DNA from: Pedobacter sp. MC2016-15
GTDB lineage: Bacteria; Bacteroidota; Bacteroidia; Sphingobacteriales; Sphingobacteriaceae
Direction: 5' to 3'
Length of the DNA stretch: 64,000 nt
Assembly: GCF_026239695.1 (NCBI RefSeq)
Contig: NZ_JAPIVS010000002.1
Location: 1-64,000 of the forward strand
A program made the translations under genes and the position numbers. The notes beneath the pieces were generated by a model that did no database searches, was not told where the DNA came from, and worked only from the letters and a program-made list of their open reading frames with translations. Below are positions 53,947-62,645 of this stretch, piece by piece. The first letter of the stretch is position 1, and every line of letters starts with the position of its first letter.

Positions 53947-54627
53947 ATGAAATTCACCTATTACGGACATTCCAGTTTTCTGCTGGAAGCAGATGGCAAA
54001 AAGTTTCTTTTTGATCCTTTCATCACGCAGAACCCTTTGGCTTCGGCAATTGATGTAAAGGCAATTGAAGCAGATTATATTTTTATCAGTCACGGTCACT
54101 TTGATCACACCGGAGACCTTGTGCTTTTGGCAAACCAAACAGGTGCAAAAGTTATCGCTCAGGCTGAAGTTGCACAATGGGCAGGAAAACAGGGATTAAC
54201 AAATCTCCATGCCATGAATTATGGCTCCTATAAATTTGATTTCGGAAAAGTACGCATGGTATGGGCTACCCACTCCAGCGCCCTGGGCGACGGCACCTAT
54301 GGTGGCAATCCCGCAGGTTATGTACTGGAATTAGAAGGAAAATCTATCTATTTCGCCGGTGATACATCACTCAATATGGATATGAAATTGCTGGCTGAAT
54401 TATACAAGCTGGACTATGCCATCCTCCCAATCGGCGGTAATTACACCATGGACCCGGATGATGCGCTAATAGCTGCAAAATTTGTAAATGTGGACCGTAT
54501 AGTTGGCGTCCATTATAATACTATGGCTGAGATCACTATCGATACTGAAGCTGCTGTGGCAAAGTTCGCCAGAGAGAATAAACAGTTGTTTTTACCGGCT
54601 ATCGGAGAAACCATAGAACTCTCGTAA
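53947..54627 (+). CDS. UPF0173 metallo-beta-lactamase-fold hydrolase
   Basis: A 226-residue metallo-hydrolase. The metal site starts HGHFDHTGD, and the family-specific YYGHSSFLLEADGKKFLFDPF, WATHSSALGDGTYGGNPAGYV and YFAGDTSLNMDMKLLAELY supply the other ligands. This is the UPF0173 (YtkL-like) group of UlaG-related hydrolases, whose substrates are mostly unknown. It is 14 bases downstream of ybaB and ends with a long bidirectional hairpin whose left arm begins at the stop codon. Confidence 0.9.
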   Translation: MKFTYYGHSSFLLEADGKKFLFDPFITQNPLASAIDVKAIEADYIFISHGHFDHTGDLVLLANQTGAKVIAQAEVAQWAGKQGLTNLHAMNYGSYKFDFGKVRMVWATHSSALGDGTYGGNPAGYVLELEGKSIYFAGDTSLNMDMKLLAELYKLDYAILPIGGNYTMDPDDALIAAKFVNVDRIVGVHYNTMAEITIDTEAAVAKFARENKQLFLPAIGETIELS

Positions 54628-54706
54628 AAAAAAGAAAGCTTGTCTTTCGATGCCTTATGGTGCGTTTCAGCAGCATACAGTATTGAAAAACAAGCTTTCT
54701 TTTTTT
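54627..54706. terminator. Long-stem bidirectional terminator with a 46-base loop
   Basis: A 17-bp perfect stem (54627-54643 with 54690-54706; core AGAAAGCTTGT) carries terminal A and T tracts for both strands. Its 46-base loop may itself fold, with TGCTG/CAGCA-type pairing near 54652-54675. It separates the UPF0173 gene from the converging polA. Confidence 0.85.
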
Positions 54707-54721
54707 AAAGAATAAACCAAC

Positions 54722-57529
54722 CTAATGCGCTGCCAGCCAGGTATCGCCCTCACCGATCTCAATCTCAATCGGCACTGTTGTTTCAATAGCTGTCTTCATC
54801 CGGTGACTGATGATTTTCTTCATCGCTTCCACCTCTGTTTTCAACACATCAAACACCAGCTCATCATGCACCTGCATCGTCATCTTAGACTGTAGCTTCT
54901 GATCTTTGATATCCTGGTGGATATTAATCATCGCAATTTTAATCATATCCGCAGCGGAACCCTGTATAGGTGCATTAATCGCATTTCGTTCCGCAAAGCC
55001 ACGAACCGTCTGGTTGGCTGAATTGATATCCCTAAGGTATCTTCTTCTACCCATCATGGTCTTCACAAATCCGTTCTCTCGCGCAAAGTTCATGGTATCC
55101 GTCATGTATCTTTTGATACCCGGATACTGTGCAAAGTACTGCTCGATCATTTCTGCGGCTTCTTTTCTCGGAATCCCCAGGTTCTGCGACAAACCAAATG
55201 CCGACTGTCCGTAGATAATCCCAAAGTTCACTGCCTTGGCATTTCTCCGCTGTGTTGAACTCACCTCTTCAATACCGACACCATAGACCTTCGCAGCTGT
55301 AGCCGTATGAATGTCTATTCCGTTATTAAAAGCAAATAACATATTCTCTTCCTTACTGATATCGGCTATAATCCGCAGCTCTATCTGCGAGTAATCTGCC
55401 GAGAGCAGCACGTGATTTTCATCCCTAGGGATAAATGCCTTGCGCACTTCTCTCCCGCGTTCTGTGCGGATAGGAATATTCTGCAGGTTCGGGTTGTTGG
55501 AACTCAGCCTGCCGGTTGCTGCTACAGCCTGGTTATAACTGGTGTGGACACGTCCTGTTTTTGGGTTCACCAGCTGAGGCAGAGCGTCGACATATGTAGA
55601 CTTCAGCTTCTGCAACTGGCGGAAATCAAGGATATCTTTCACAATATCACTCTTATGTGCCAGGGCAGACAAGACATCTTCGCCCGTCTGATACTGACCC
55701 GTTTTTGTTTTCTTGGCCTTGGGATCAAGCTGTAGCTTATCAAAAAGGACCTCTCCCAGTTGCTTCGGCGATGCCAGATTAAATACCACACCTGCTTTGT
55801 CGTAAACACTTTGTTCAAAACGGCGGATATCAGTTTCCAGCTCAGCAGAGTAACTGATCAGCGTTGGCATATCAATCCTCACTCCCTCTTTTTCCATATC
55901 TGCCAGCACATACACCAGCGGATTTTCTATGTTGGCCAGCAGCTCTTCTGCATTGAGATCTTTAAGAATCGGTTTAAAGACATTTGCCAGCTGCAGCGTT
56001 ACATCAGCATCTTCTGCTGCATAATCCACCACTTTTTCCACCGGAACATCTCTCATTGTACCCTGATTTTTACCCTTAGGACCAATCAGAGAAGTGATGG
56101 AAATCGGTGTATACCCCAGATAATTCTCGGATAACACATCCATATTATGGCGCGTATCAGGATCAATCAGGTAATGTGCCAGCATTGTATCAAACAACCT
56201 GCCTTTGATCTCCACATTATACCATTTCAGTACCAGGATATCATATTTAATATTCTGCCCGGTCTTGGCGATGTTCTCATTTTCCAATACCGCTCTAAAT
56301 TCGTCTACTATTGCCTGTGCTTCCTGCTGATCTGCAGGAACCGGAATATACCAGCCTTTTCCCACTTCTATACAAAAGGATAAACCCACCAGCTCAGCCG
56401 TATTGGCATCGGTGCCCGTGGTTTCAGTATCAAATGATATATCTGCCTGCTGCAGTAAGAGCGTAATCAGCTCCTTCCGTTTCTCAGGCGTATCGATCAG
56501 CTGGTAATCGGGATTGGTATCCGCGATCGTGCGTCCTGCTGCAGGTTGTTCAAATAAATTGGGAAGCTGCTCAAACTTCTTTATCTGCGGCTGCTCTGCG
56601 GTATTTCCAAACAAGTCTGTCTGCTGCGAGCCAGTCCCTTTTGCATCCCCGATATTGAAGCCATCGCCAAATACCCGGCGACCCAATGTTCTGAATTCCA
56701 GTTCCGCAAACAGAGGCTCCAGCAACTCCTTGCTTGGCTCTTCCAGTCTTAGAGAAAGCTCATCAAAATCAACAGGAACATCCAGTATAATCGTAGCCAG
56801 CTTTTTGGAAATCAGTCCCTGCTCAGCAAAGTTCTCCACGTTTTCACGCTGCTTGCCTTTCAGCTCATGAGAATTTGCAATGATATTCTCCATAGAACCG
56901 TACTGTTTGATCAGTGATTTTGCCGTTTTCTCCCCAATGCCGGGAATACCTGGTATATTATCTACCGCATCCCCCCAGAGACCCAGGATATCAATCACCT
57001 GCAGAACATTCTCAATCTCCCATTTCGCCAGTACCTGCGGAACACCCATGATCTCCATTTCATTACCCATGCGGGCAGGTTTATAGATGAAGATATTCTC
57101 CGAAACCAGCTGTGCAAAATCTTTATCAGGTGTCATGCAGAAAACCTTGAAGCCATCTTTCTCCGCTTCTTTAGCCAGCGTACCAATGATATCATCAGCC
57201 TCATAACCATCCTTAGTGATCACCGGAATATTAAATCCTTCGATGAGTTTAAAAATGTAAGGCAGCGCCGATGCCAGGTCTTCCGGCATGGCCTGGCGAT
57301 GAGCTTTGTAGGCCACAAAATCTGTATGTCTTTCTGTAGGTGCTTCCGTATCGAAAACTACAGCAATATGACTTGGTTTTTCCTTTCTCAGGACTTCCAT
57401 TAAGGTATTGGCAAAACCCATTACGGCCGAGGTATTTATACCGGTAGACGTAAATCTCGGAGTTTTACTTAATGCAAAATGCGCCCTGTAAATTAGCGCC
57501 ATACCATCAAGCAGGAAAAGTTTCTTCAT
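54722..57529 (-). CDS. polA: DNA polymerase I
   Basis: A 935-residue three-domain polymerase. The 5'-3' exonuclease begins LFLLDGMALIYRAHFALSK, and the H3TH motif is around GIGEKTAKSLIKQYG. The 3'-5' proofreading domain is intact, with Asp and Glu in SFDTETTGTDA and further acids in GQNIKYDILVLKW and DYAAEDADVTL. The polymerase domain has LSADYSQIELRIIA (motif A), AVNFGIIYGQSAFGLSQ (motif B) and MQVHDELVFDV (motif C). All three activities are predicted active. It is last in a minus-strand run with trmB, an alkyltransferase-like gene, tag and a CPBP protease, 72 bases after the last of these. Confidence 0.97.
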   Translation of the reverse strand: MKKLFLLDGMALIYRAHFALSKTPRFTSTGINTSAVMGFANTLMEVLRKEKPSHIAVVFDTEAPTERHTDFVAYKAHRQAMPEDLASALPYIFKLIEGFNIPVITKDGYEADDIIGTLAKEAEKDGFKVFCMTPDKDFAQLVSENIFIYKPARMGNEMEIMGVPQVLAKWEIENVLQVIDILGLWGDAVDNIPGIPGIGEKTAKSLIKQYGSMENIIANSHELKGKQRENVENFAEQGLISKKLATIILDVPVDFDELSLRLEEPSKELLEPLFAELEFRTLGRRVFGDGFNIGDAKGTGSQQTDLFGNTAEQPQIKKFEQLPNLFEQPAAGRTIADTNPDYQLIDTPEKRKELITLLLQQADISFDTETTGTDANTAELVGLSFCIEVGKGWYIPVPADQQEAQAIVDEFRAVLENENIAKTGQNIKYDILVLKWYNVEIKGRLFDTMLAHYLIDPDTRHNMDVLSENYLGYTPISITSLIGPKGKNQGTMRDVPVEKVVDYAAEDADVTLQLANVFKPILKDLNAEELLANIENPLVYVLADMEKEGVRIDMPTLISYSAELETDIRRFEQSVYDKAGVVFNLASPKQLGEVLFDKLQLDPKAKKTKTGQYQTGEDVLSALAHKSDIVKDILDFRQLQKLKSTYVDALPQLVNPKTGRVHTSYNQAVAATGRLSSNNPNLQNIPIRTERGREVRKAFIPRDENHVLLSADYSQIELRIIADISKEENMLFAFNNGIDIHTATAAKVYGVGIEEVSSTQRRNAKAVNFGIIYGQSAFGLSQNLGIPRKEAAEMIEQYFAQYPGIKRYMTDTMNFARENGFVKTMMGRRRYLRDINSANQTVRGFAERNAINAPIQGSAADMIKIAMINIHQDIKDQKLQSKMTMQVHDELVFDVLKTEVEAMKKIISHRMKTAIETTVPIEIEIGEGDTWLAAH

Positions 57530-57601
57530 TGATTGTTTATTTTAATGATTGCCCCTCAAAGTTAACACCTGCAATTTACGAAACCTAATCAGCAGGGATC
57601 T

Positions 57602-58297
57602 TTACTGCTTCATGAATACAACAATCACGAAGAATAAATTGTAAAGCGAATGCAGGGCGATGGCATATTTCAGTCCATAAAACATCCTGGTAAAACCCAG
57701 CATCAGGCCTATTGCCAGCTGCGGCAGCGTATAGAGCAAGCCATAGGGCAACAGGGCAATTCCCCTTTCGTAGTTTGCCAGATGAACCAGCGCAAAACAA
57801 AGGGCTGTAAGATGAAAATGCCAGGGAAAGAGACGCTGCCACAGGTTAAACTTTCTGGCCACACTGCCGGCAACCGTAAAACGGTAGATCAGGAAGAGGA
57901 TCCCGAAAATCAGCGGACTGATCAGGAAGCCCCAGTAGGTTTTTACAAGCGCAGCAAGCAATAGACCGAAGATCAGTGAGATGAACACCAGCATGCCCGA
58001 AAATCGTGTCAGCTGCGCCCTGAATACCAGCTCTTCGAGCACAGGGGCCACCAACACAGCCCCTATAAAGAATTGGAATTGCGACATATCATTGTGATCC
58101 AGGATACTCGGTCCGGGATCAGGAATCAGCTTCATCTGAATCAGCAAATGTGAAAAATATCCCCCCATGAACCCTACAAAGAGGCAGATCACCGTCAGCT
58201 TTGCCAGGATGAGCAAAGGGTTTTTCAACTTACCCGGAACCGAATGCAACCAGGGCCACTTGCTGTACCACAGGAAGAGCAAGAAAATGTTGACCAT
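57602..58297 (-). CDS. CPBP family intramembrane glutamic endopeptidase
   Basis: A 231-residue membrane protein with about six hydrophobic helices. The Abi/CPBP (Rce1-like) motifs are present: APVLEELVFRAQL (Glu-Glu...Arg), CFALVHLANYE (His) and ALHSLYNLFF (His and Asn). These coordinate the catalytic site of intramembrane glutamic proteases; bacterial members act in peptide processing or self-immunity, and some lack known substrates. It lies 2 bases after tag, so it is co-transcribed with the repair genes, though no functional link is evident. No bacteriocin genes are nearby. Confidence 0.85.
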   Translation of the reverse strand: MVNIFLLFLWYSKWPWLHSVPGKLKNPLLILAKLTVICLFVGFMGGYFSHLLIQMKLIPDPGPSILDHNDMSQFQFFIGAVLVAPVLEELVFRAQLTRFSGMLVFISLIFGLLLAALVKTYWGFLISPLIFGILFLIYRFTVAGSVARKFNLWQRLFPWHFHLTALCFALVHLANYERGIALLPYGLLYTLPQLAIGLMLGFTRMFYGLKYAIALHSLYNLFFVIVVFMKQ

Positions 58298-58299
58298 CC

Positions 58300-58857
58300 C
58301 TATTTTGCTATACAGCCATCAATATGATCATTCACCATTCCCGTTGCCTGCATATGTGCATAGCAAATTGTGGTGCCGAAGAATTTAAAACCCCTCTTCT
58401 TCATATCCTTACTGATCGCATCAGATATGGCTGTCCGCGCCGGAACATCTGCCAGGGAATTTATTGTATTGTTGAGCGGTTCGCTGCCCGGCATAAATCC
58501 CCAGAGATAATCTGCGAAGGAGCCAAACTCTTTTTGTACCGCGATAAATAATTTTGCATTGCTGATGGCGGCATTGATTTTGAGCCTGTTCCTGATAATC
58601 CCGGTATCATTCATCAGCCGCTCAGCGTCATCCTCAGTGAAGGATGCTACTTTCTGTACATCAAACTCCGCAAAAGCTTTTCTGTAACCTTCGCGCCTGC
58701 GCAGAATAGTAATCCAGCTTAACCCCGCCTGGGCACCTTCAAGAATCAGGAACTCAAATAAAACATGGTCATCACGAACAGACTTACCCCATTCTTCATC
58801 ATGATATTTGATATACAGCGGATCATTTCCGCACCATCCACATCGTATTGGTTCCAT
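58300..58857 (-). CDS. tag: DNA-3-methyladenine glycosylase I
   Basis: A 185-residue glycosylase that removes 3-methyladenine from alkylated DNA. RCGWCGNDPLYIKYHDEEWG at the N-terminus carries a zinc Cys and His, LSWITILRRREGYRKAFAEFD is the DNA-binding/helix region, and FVGTTICYAHMQATGMVNDHIDGC-type sequence at the C-terminus (read here as FFGTTICYAHMQATG then NDHIDGC) gives the last zinc ligands. Length matches E. coli Tag. The gap to the upstream alkyltransferase-like gene is 11 bases and to the CPBP gene 2 bases. Confidence 0.95.
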   Translation of the reverse strand: MEPIRCGWCGNDPLYIKYHDEEWGKSVRDDHVLFEFLILEGAQAGLSWITILRRREGYRKAFAEFDVQKVASFTEDDAERLMNDTGIIRNRLKINAAISNAKLFIAVQKEFGSFADYLWGFMPGSEPLNNTINSLADVPARTAISDAISKDMKKRGFKFFGTTICYAHMQATGMVNDHIDGCIAK

Positions 58858-58868
58858 AACTACGCTGA

Positions 58869-59195
58869 TTAAATTTCCTCTGCAGGGTCCCAGAAATATT
58901 TCCTGAAGTTTTTTACCTGACCATCCGCCACTTCTACCCCTTCATTTTGCAGCAGCTGCTCCATGAGTTCGGGTGGAGAAAAATGAAAGCGGCCCGTGAG
59001 CAGTCCTTTGGCATTTACCACCCGGTGCGCCGGCACCGGAGGATGCATCCCATGAGCATTGTTCATGGCATAACCCACCATCCTTGAGGACTTTGCCGCA
59101 CCAAGGCTTCTGGCAATGGCAACATATGAGGTTACCCTTCCTTTGGGGATGAGTTTTACGATTTCATACACCTGCTCATAAAAGGACTGTTCCAT
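58869..59195 (-). CDS. Alkyltransferase-like protein (MGMT family, Ala in place of the active Cys)
   Basis: A 108-residue protein of the methylguanine-DNA methyltransferase C-terminal fold: FYEQVYEIVKLIPKGRVTSY, RMVGYAMNNA and PVPAHRVVNAKGLLTGRF. In true MGMT the motif is PCHRV; here it is PAHRV with Ala56, so it cannot accept an alkyl group. That defines alkyltransferase-like (ATL) proteins, which bind O6-alkylguanine and flag it for nucleotide excision repair. Its ATG shares one base with the trmB stop (TAATG). tag follows 11 bases later, and the pair suggests a local alkylation-damage unit. Confidence 0.92.
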   Translation of the reverse strand: MEQSFYEQVYEIVKLIPKGRVTSYVAIARSLGAAKSSRMVGYAMNNAHGMHPPVPAHRVVNAKGLLTGRFHFSPPELMEQLLQNEGVEVADGQVKNFRKYFWDPAEEI

Positions 59196-59845
59196 TATTC
59201 AAAAGAGAATTGTATATAGTTGATATTCTTATCTTGTTTCAAATAAATACGTTCGTAATGAGTTTTGATCTTCAGCACCTCATCGTAAAACTCCGACTGG
59301 TACAGCTCAGACGTGCTTTTGTGGCAAATTAGTTTTTCCTGACCCACCACCTCAACAGTATAGGCATACAGACCGTCATTGTCAGTTTTGAGGTTGATTT
59401 TACCTCCCGGCTTTAAAAAGTTTTTGTACTTGTTCAGGAAGCCCGGGAAAGTAAGACGTTTCTTCTCCCTGCTGTCCTGTGGTTGCGGATCGGGGAAGGT
59501 AATCCATATTTCATCCACCTCATCTTTTCCAAAATATTCAACGATATCTTCAATCTGAATTCTGAGAAAGGCAAGGTTAGTAATGTTCTCGTCAACACCT
59601 GTTCTGGCACCTCTCCAGATACGGTTACCTTTCAGATCTATGCCAATGAAGTTTTTCTCAGGGAAGAATTTAGCCATATTCACTGCATATTCTCCTTTAC
59701 CACAAGCCAGCTCAAGAACGATTGGATTGTTATTTTTAAAATGTTCTGATGCCCACCTGCCCTGCAAATCTTTACCTTCTTCCATCTGATAGACATTATG
59801 GAAGGTATCGATCTCGGCAAATTTCCTTAACTTATCTTTACCCAC
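59195..59845 (-). CDS. trmB: tRNA (guanosine(46)-N7)-methyltransferase
   Basis: A 216-residue class I methyltransferase that makes m7G46 in tRNA variable loops. The SAM motif is VLELACGKGEYAVNMAKFFPE with IGIDLKGNRIWRGA, and the catalytic ITFPDPQPQDSREKKRLTFPGFLNKY segment is present (partly quoted). The longest frame begins TTG at 59863, but that TTG is the end of a TAGTTTTG promoter box. A GTG at 59845 gives MGKDKLRKFAE, the family N-terminus, and is preferred. It heads the ATL-tag-CPBP-polA run. Confidence 0.9.
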   Translation of the reverse strand: MGKDKLRKFAEIDTFHNVYQMEEGKDLQGRWASEHFKNNNPIVLELACGKGEYAVNMAKFFPEKNFIGIDLKGNRIWRGARTGVDENITNLAFLRIQIEDIVEYFGKDEVDEIWITFPDPQPQDSREKKRLTFPGFLNKYKNFLKPGGKINLKTDNDGLYAYTVEVVGQEKLICHKSTSELYQSEFYDEVLKIKTHYERIYLKQDKNINYIQFSFE

Positions 59846-59860
59846 TGTTATTTTTTTTTG

Positions 59861-59868
59861 CAAAACTA
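59861..59868 (-). promoter_or_regulatory. trmB -7 box
   Basis: TAGTTTTG on the minus strand matches TAnnTTTG. It sits about 16 bases before the GTG start at 59845 and overlaps the rejected TTG at 59863. It should also serve the downstream repair genes. Confidence 0.5.
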
Positions 59869-59990
59869 CGATTTAATCTGCTCTTAGTTATACAGGTTCG
59901 TATCTCAAAAACGTTGAAGGCTATATAATGTAACAGATAAAAATAATTATATTTACGACATAATCTGTAGACACCTTTAAAAAAAACACC

Positions 59991-60920
59991 TTGGAAAAGA
60001 GCGCAAAAATTTACATCGCAGGACATCGCGGTATGGTCGGATCAGCCATTCACCGCAAATTAGTTAAAGAAGGGTATTCAAACATCGTCACCAAAACTTC
60101 CGCAGAGCTTGATTTGCGTGATCAGCAGGCGGTTACTGACTTTTTTGAATCAGAAAAACCCGACTATGTTTTCCTGGCCGCAGCAAAAGTTGGGGGTATT
60201 GTGGCAAACAACACTTACAGGGCAGACTTCCTGTATGAAAACCTTGCTATTCAAAACAATGTGATCCATCAGGCTTACAAAAATGAGGTGAAAAAATTAA
60301 TGTTCCTGGGTTCCAGCTGTATTTATCCAAAATTAGCGCCACAGCCTTTAAAGGAAGATTACCTGTTAACAGGCCTGCTTGAAGAAACCAATGAGCCTTA
60401 TGCTATCGCTAAGATCGCCGGAATTAAAATGTGCGATGCTTACCGTGCCCAGTATGGCGCCAACTACATCTCTGTAATGCCTACTAACCTTTATGGTTAT
60501 AACGATAATTACCACCCTCAAAACTCTCACGTTCTTCCGGCATTGATCCGCAAGTTCCATGAAGCTAAGGTAAACGGCTCAGCTGAAGTGATTGTGTGGG
60601 GATCAGGATCACCCATGCGTGAGTTTCTGTTTGCAGACGACCTGGCAGATGCTTGTTATTTCCTGATGGAAAGCTACAATGAGCCAAACCTGATCAATAT
60701 CGGTACTGGTGTCGACCTTACCATTAAGGATCTTGCCCTGCTGATTAAAAAAGTAGTGGGTTATGAAGGTGAACTTAATTTTGACAGTACTAAGCCGGAT
60801 GGCACCCCACGCAAGCTGATGGATGTATCCAAACTGCATTCATTAGGCTGGAAACACCAGATAGAGCTTGAAGAAGGTATCAAACTGGCCTACCACGATT
60901 TCCTGGCCAAATACGTATAG
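59991..60920 (+). CDS. fcl: GDP-L-fucose synthase
   Basis: A 309-residue short-chain dehydrogenase-type epimerase/reductase that makes GDP-L-fucose from GDP-4-keto-6-deoxy-mannose. The Rossmann loop [14 protein letters not shown] and the Ser-Tyr-Lys set in [11 protein letters not shown] and [18 protein letters not shown] are intact; RPSNLYG-type [24 protein letters not shown] (partly quoted) matches Fcl. The start codon is TTG at 59991, which matches the family N-terminus, and there is no nearby ATG. Its usual partner gmd is not in this window, so the GDP-fucose or capsule operon lies elsewhere. Confidence 0.93.
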   Translation: MEKSAKIYIAGHRGMVGSAIHRKLVKEGYSNIVTKTSAELDLRDQQAVTDFFESEKPDYVFLAAAKVGGIVANNTYRADFLYENLAIQNNVIHQAYKNEVKKLMFLGSSCIYPKLAPQPLKEDYLLTGLLEETNEPYAIAKIAGIKMCDAYRAQYGANYISVMPTNLYGYNDNYHPQNSHVLPALIRKFHEAKVNGSAEVIVWGSGSPMREFLFADDLADACYFLMESYNEPNLINIGTGVDLTIKDLALLIKKVVGYEGELNFDSTKPDGTPRKLMDVSKLHSLGWKHQIELEEGIKLAYHDFLAKYV

Positions 60921-60935
60921 AAAAACAAATCATCG

Positions 60936-60981
60936 ATAGCTAAAGTTTATATCTTTGTAAAAGAGAATAAACTTTAGCTAT
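60936..60981 (+). promoter_or_regulatory. oxyR promoter inside a 15-bp perfect inverted repeat
   Basis: ATAGCTAAAGTTTAT (60936-60950) and ATAAACTTTAGCTAT (60967-60981) are perfect inverted copies separated by 16 bases, and the right arm ends at the oxyR ATG. Between them lies a -7 box TATCTTTG (60950-60957). The outer ATAG/CTAT tetramers match the ends of the classical OxyR consensus. The element probably binds the encoded OxyR and autoregulates it. Confidence 0.65.
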
Positions 60982-61914
60982 ATGACTTTAGTACAACTGG
61001 AATATATTGTAGCTGTAGACACCTACAGAAGCTTTGTTGGCGCCGCCGATAAATGTTTTGTCACACAGCCTACCCTGAGCATGCAGATCCAAAAGCTGGA
61101 GGAAATGTTAAATGTCAAGATCTTTGACAGAAGCAAACAGCCGGTAATACCTACCGAAATCGGGTCCCAAATCATTGAACAGGCACGTCTGATTCTGCAG
61201 GAAAGCCAGAAAATCAAAGAAATCATCAGCAGCCAGCAGCAGGACATCGTTGGTGAGCTCAAAGTTGGGATTATCCCCACCGTTGCCCCATATCTCCTGC
61301 CACAGGTCATTGCTTCCATGATGGAAAAATACCCTGATCTCAAACTGCTGATCTGGGAGTATACCACCGAAGATATTATCCATCACCTCAAAACAGGGGT
61401 GCTCGACTGTGGCATTCTGGCCACTCCGCTGGCCGACAGCGCTATTGCAGAAATTCCCATGTACTACGAAAACTTCGTCACCTACATCAGTAAGAACAGC
61501 AAGCTTTTCAAGAAAAAGAACATTGATGCCAACGACCTCGAAGATGAAAATATCTGGCTGTTAAATGAAGGACATTGCATGCGCTCACAGGTGCTCAACA
61601 TATGCAGGTCCACCAAAGACAGCCGACTTCAGGGACTCACTTATAACACCGGAAGTGTAGAAACACTGATCCGTATGGTGGACATGAATAACGGCGCTAC
61701 CCTGCTGCCGGAACTGGCACTGGTAGACCTCACAGCAAAGCAGTTAAGTAAGGTGCGTAATTTTAAATCACCCGAGCCCGTGCGTGAGATCAGTCTGGTG
61801 ACGCATAAAAATTATATCAAGAAAAGGATGCTGAATGCCTTCAGGGAAGAGGTGCTGGCAGTGATACCAAAGGCGATGAAGCAGAAAAAAAAGAAGGATG
61901 TAGTAGGCATTTAA
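60982..61914 (+). CDS. oxyR: LysR-family hydrogen-peroxide regulator OxyR
   Basis: A 310-residue LysR-type regulator. The N-terminal winged helix-turn-helix is FVGAADKCFVTQPTLSMQIQKLE. The redox pair is intact at C199 and C208 (EGHCMRSQVLNICRS), the same residue numbers and spacing as the E. coli peroxide-sensing disulphide. GILATPLADSAIAEIPMYYE and the rest of the effector domain fit OxyR. It should switch on peroxide defence genes. It follows fcl by 61 bases with its own promoter and converges on sodA. Confidence 0.95.
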   Translation: MTLVQLEYIVAVDTYRSFVGAADKCFVTQPTLSMQIQKLEEMLNVKIFDRSKQPVIPTEIGSQIIEQARLILQESQKIKEIISSQQQDIVGELKVGIIPTVAPYLLPQVIASMMEKYPDLKLLIWEYTTEDIIHHLKTGVLDCGILATPLADSAIAEIPMYYENFVTYISKNSKLFKKKNIDANDLEDENIWLLNEGHCMRSQVLNICRSTKDSRLQGLTYNTGSVETLIRMVDMNNGATLLPELALVDLTAKQLSKVRNFKSPEPVREISLVTHKNYIKKRMLNAFREEVLAVIPKAMKQKKKKDVVGI

Positions 61915-61916
61915 GC

Positions 61917-61948
61917 AAAAAAAGGTGATACAATGTATCACCTTTTTT
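61917..61948. terminator. Bidirectional terminator between oxyR and sodA
   Basis: AGGTGATAC and GTATCACCT form a perfect stem around AAT (about 61923-61943), with A and T tracts on each side. It ends transcripts of both convergent genes. Confidence 0.9.
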
Positions 61949-61952
61949 GATA

Positions 61953-62564
61953 TTATCCCTGAGCTTTTTTGAAGCGCTCAGCTACTGCATCCCAGTTTAC
62001 AACATTCCAGAATGCTGCAATATAATCAGGACGTTTATTCTGATATTTTAAATAGTAAGCATGTTCCCAAACATCCATACCCAGGATTGGCGTACCTTTA
62101 ACTTCAGCCACGTCCATTAATGGGTTGTCCTGATTAGGAGTAGAAGAAACTACCAGTTTATGATCAGCACCAACGCTTAACCATGCCCATCCTGAACCAA
62201 AACGTGTAGCACCAGCATCAGCAAATTTAGTTTTGAAATCTGCAAATGAACCGAAAGCAGACTTAATAGCTTCTGCCAGTTCACCTGTAGGCTCACCACC
62301 TTTATTGTGTCCTAAAACTTCCCAGAATAAAGAGTGGTTATAATGACCACCGCCATTATTTCTTACTGCTGCAGGAAATTTAGAAATGTTTTTAACGATA
62401 TCCTCAATACTATGAGTTGCTTCAGGTTTACCTTCCAGAGCTTTGTTTAAATTAGTAACATAAGCCTGGTGATGTTTGCCATGGTGAATTTCCATGGTTG
62501 TTTTATCGATATGCGGTTCTAGTGCATCTGTTGCGTAAGGTAACGCAGGTAGTTCAAAAGCCAT
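61953..62564 (-). CDS. sodA: Superoxide dismutase (manganese type)
   Basis: A 203-residue Fe/Mn superoxide dismutase. Metal ligands are His27 ([13 protein letters not shown]), the His in [13 protein letters not shown], and Asp and His in [18 protein letters not shown]. The active-site Gln lies in NQDNPL, and the segment [11 protein letters not shown] has Gly where iron enzymes carry Gln; both point to the Mn form, although cambialistic behaviour cannot be excluded. No signal peptide, so it is cytosolic. A -7 box lies 37 bases upstream of the start. It converges with oxyR. Confidence 0.94.
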   Translation of the reverse strand: MAFELPALPYATDALEPHIDKTTMEIHHGKHHQAYVTNLNKALEGKPEATHSIEDIVKNISKFPAAVRNNGGGHYNHSLFWEVLGHNKGGEPTGELAEAIKSAFGSFADFKTKFADAGATRFGSGWAWLSVGADHKLVVSSTPNQDNPLMDVAEVKGTPILGMDVWEHAYYLKYQNKRPDYIAAFWNVVNWDAVAERFKKAQG

Positions 62565-62600
62565 ATTATTATGTTTTTAAGTTTAAAATTTATTCTTCAA

Positions 62601-62608
62601 CAAAGATA
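62601..62608 (-). promoter_or_regulatory. sodA -7 box
   Basis: TATCTTTG on the minus strand is a perfect -7 box, with a TTG (-33-like) 22 bases upstream. The leader before the ATG at 62564 is about 30 bases. Confidence 0.6.
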
Positions 62609-62645
62609 ACATTCGAGGGGTAGTTTTGTTCAATAGTTTGTCAAA

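Noticed and set aside
57585..57842. Minus-strand 85-codon frame overlapping the CPBP gene in another frame
   Set aside because: The CPBP frame carries the catalytic motifs; this one is a shifted shadow.
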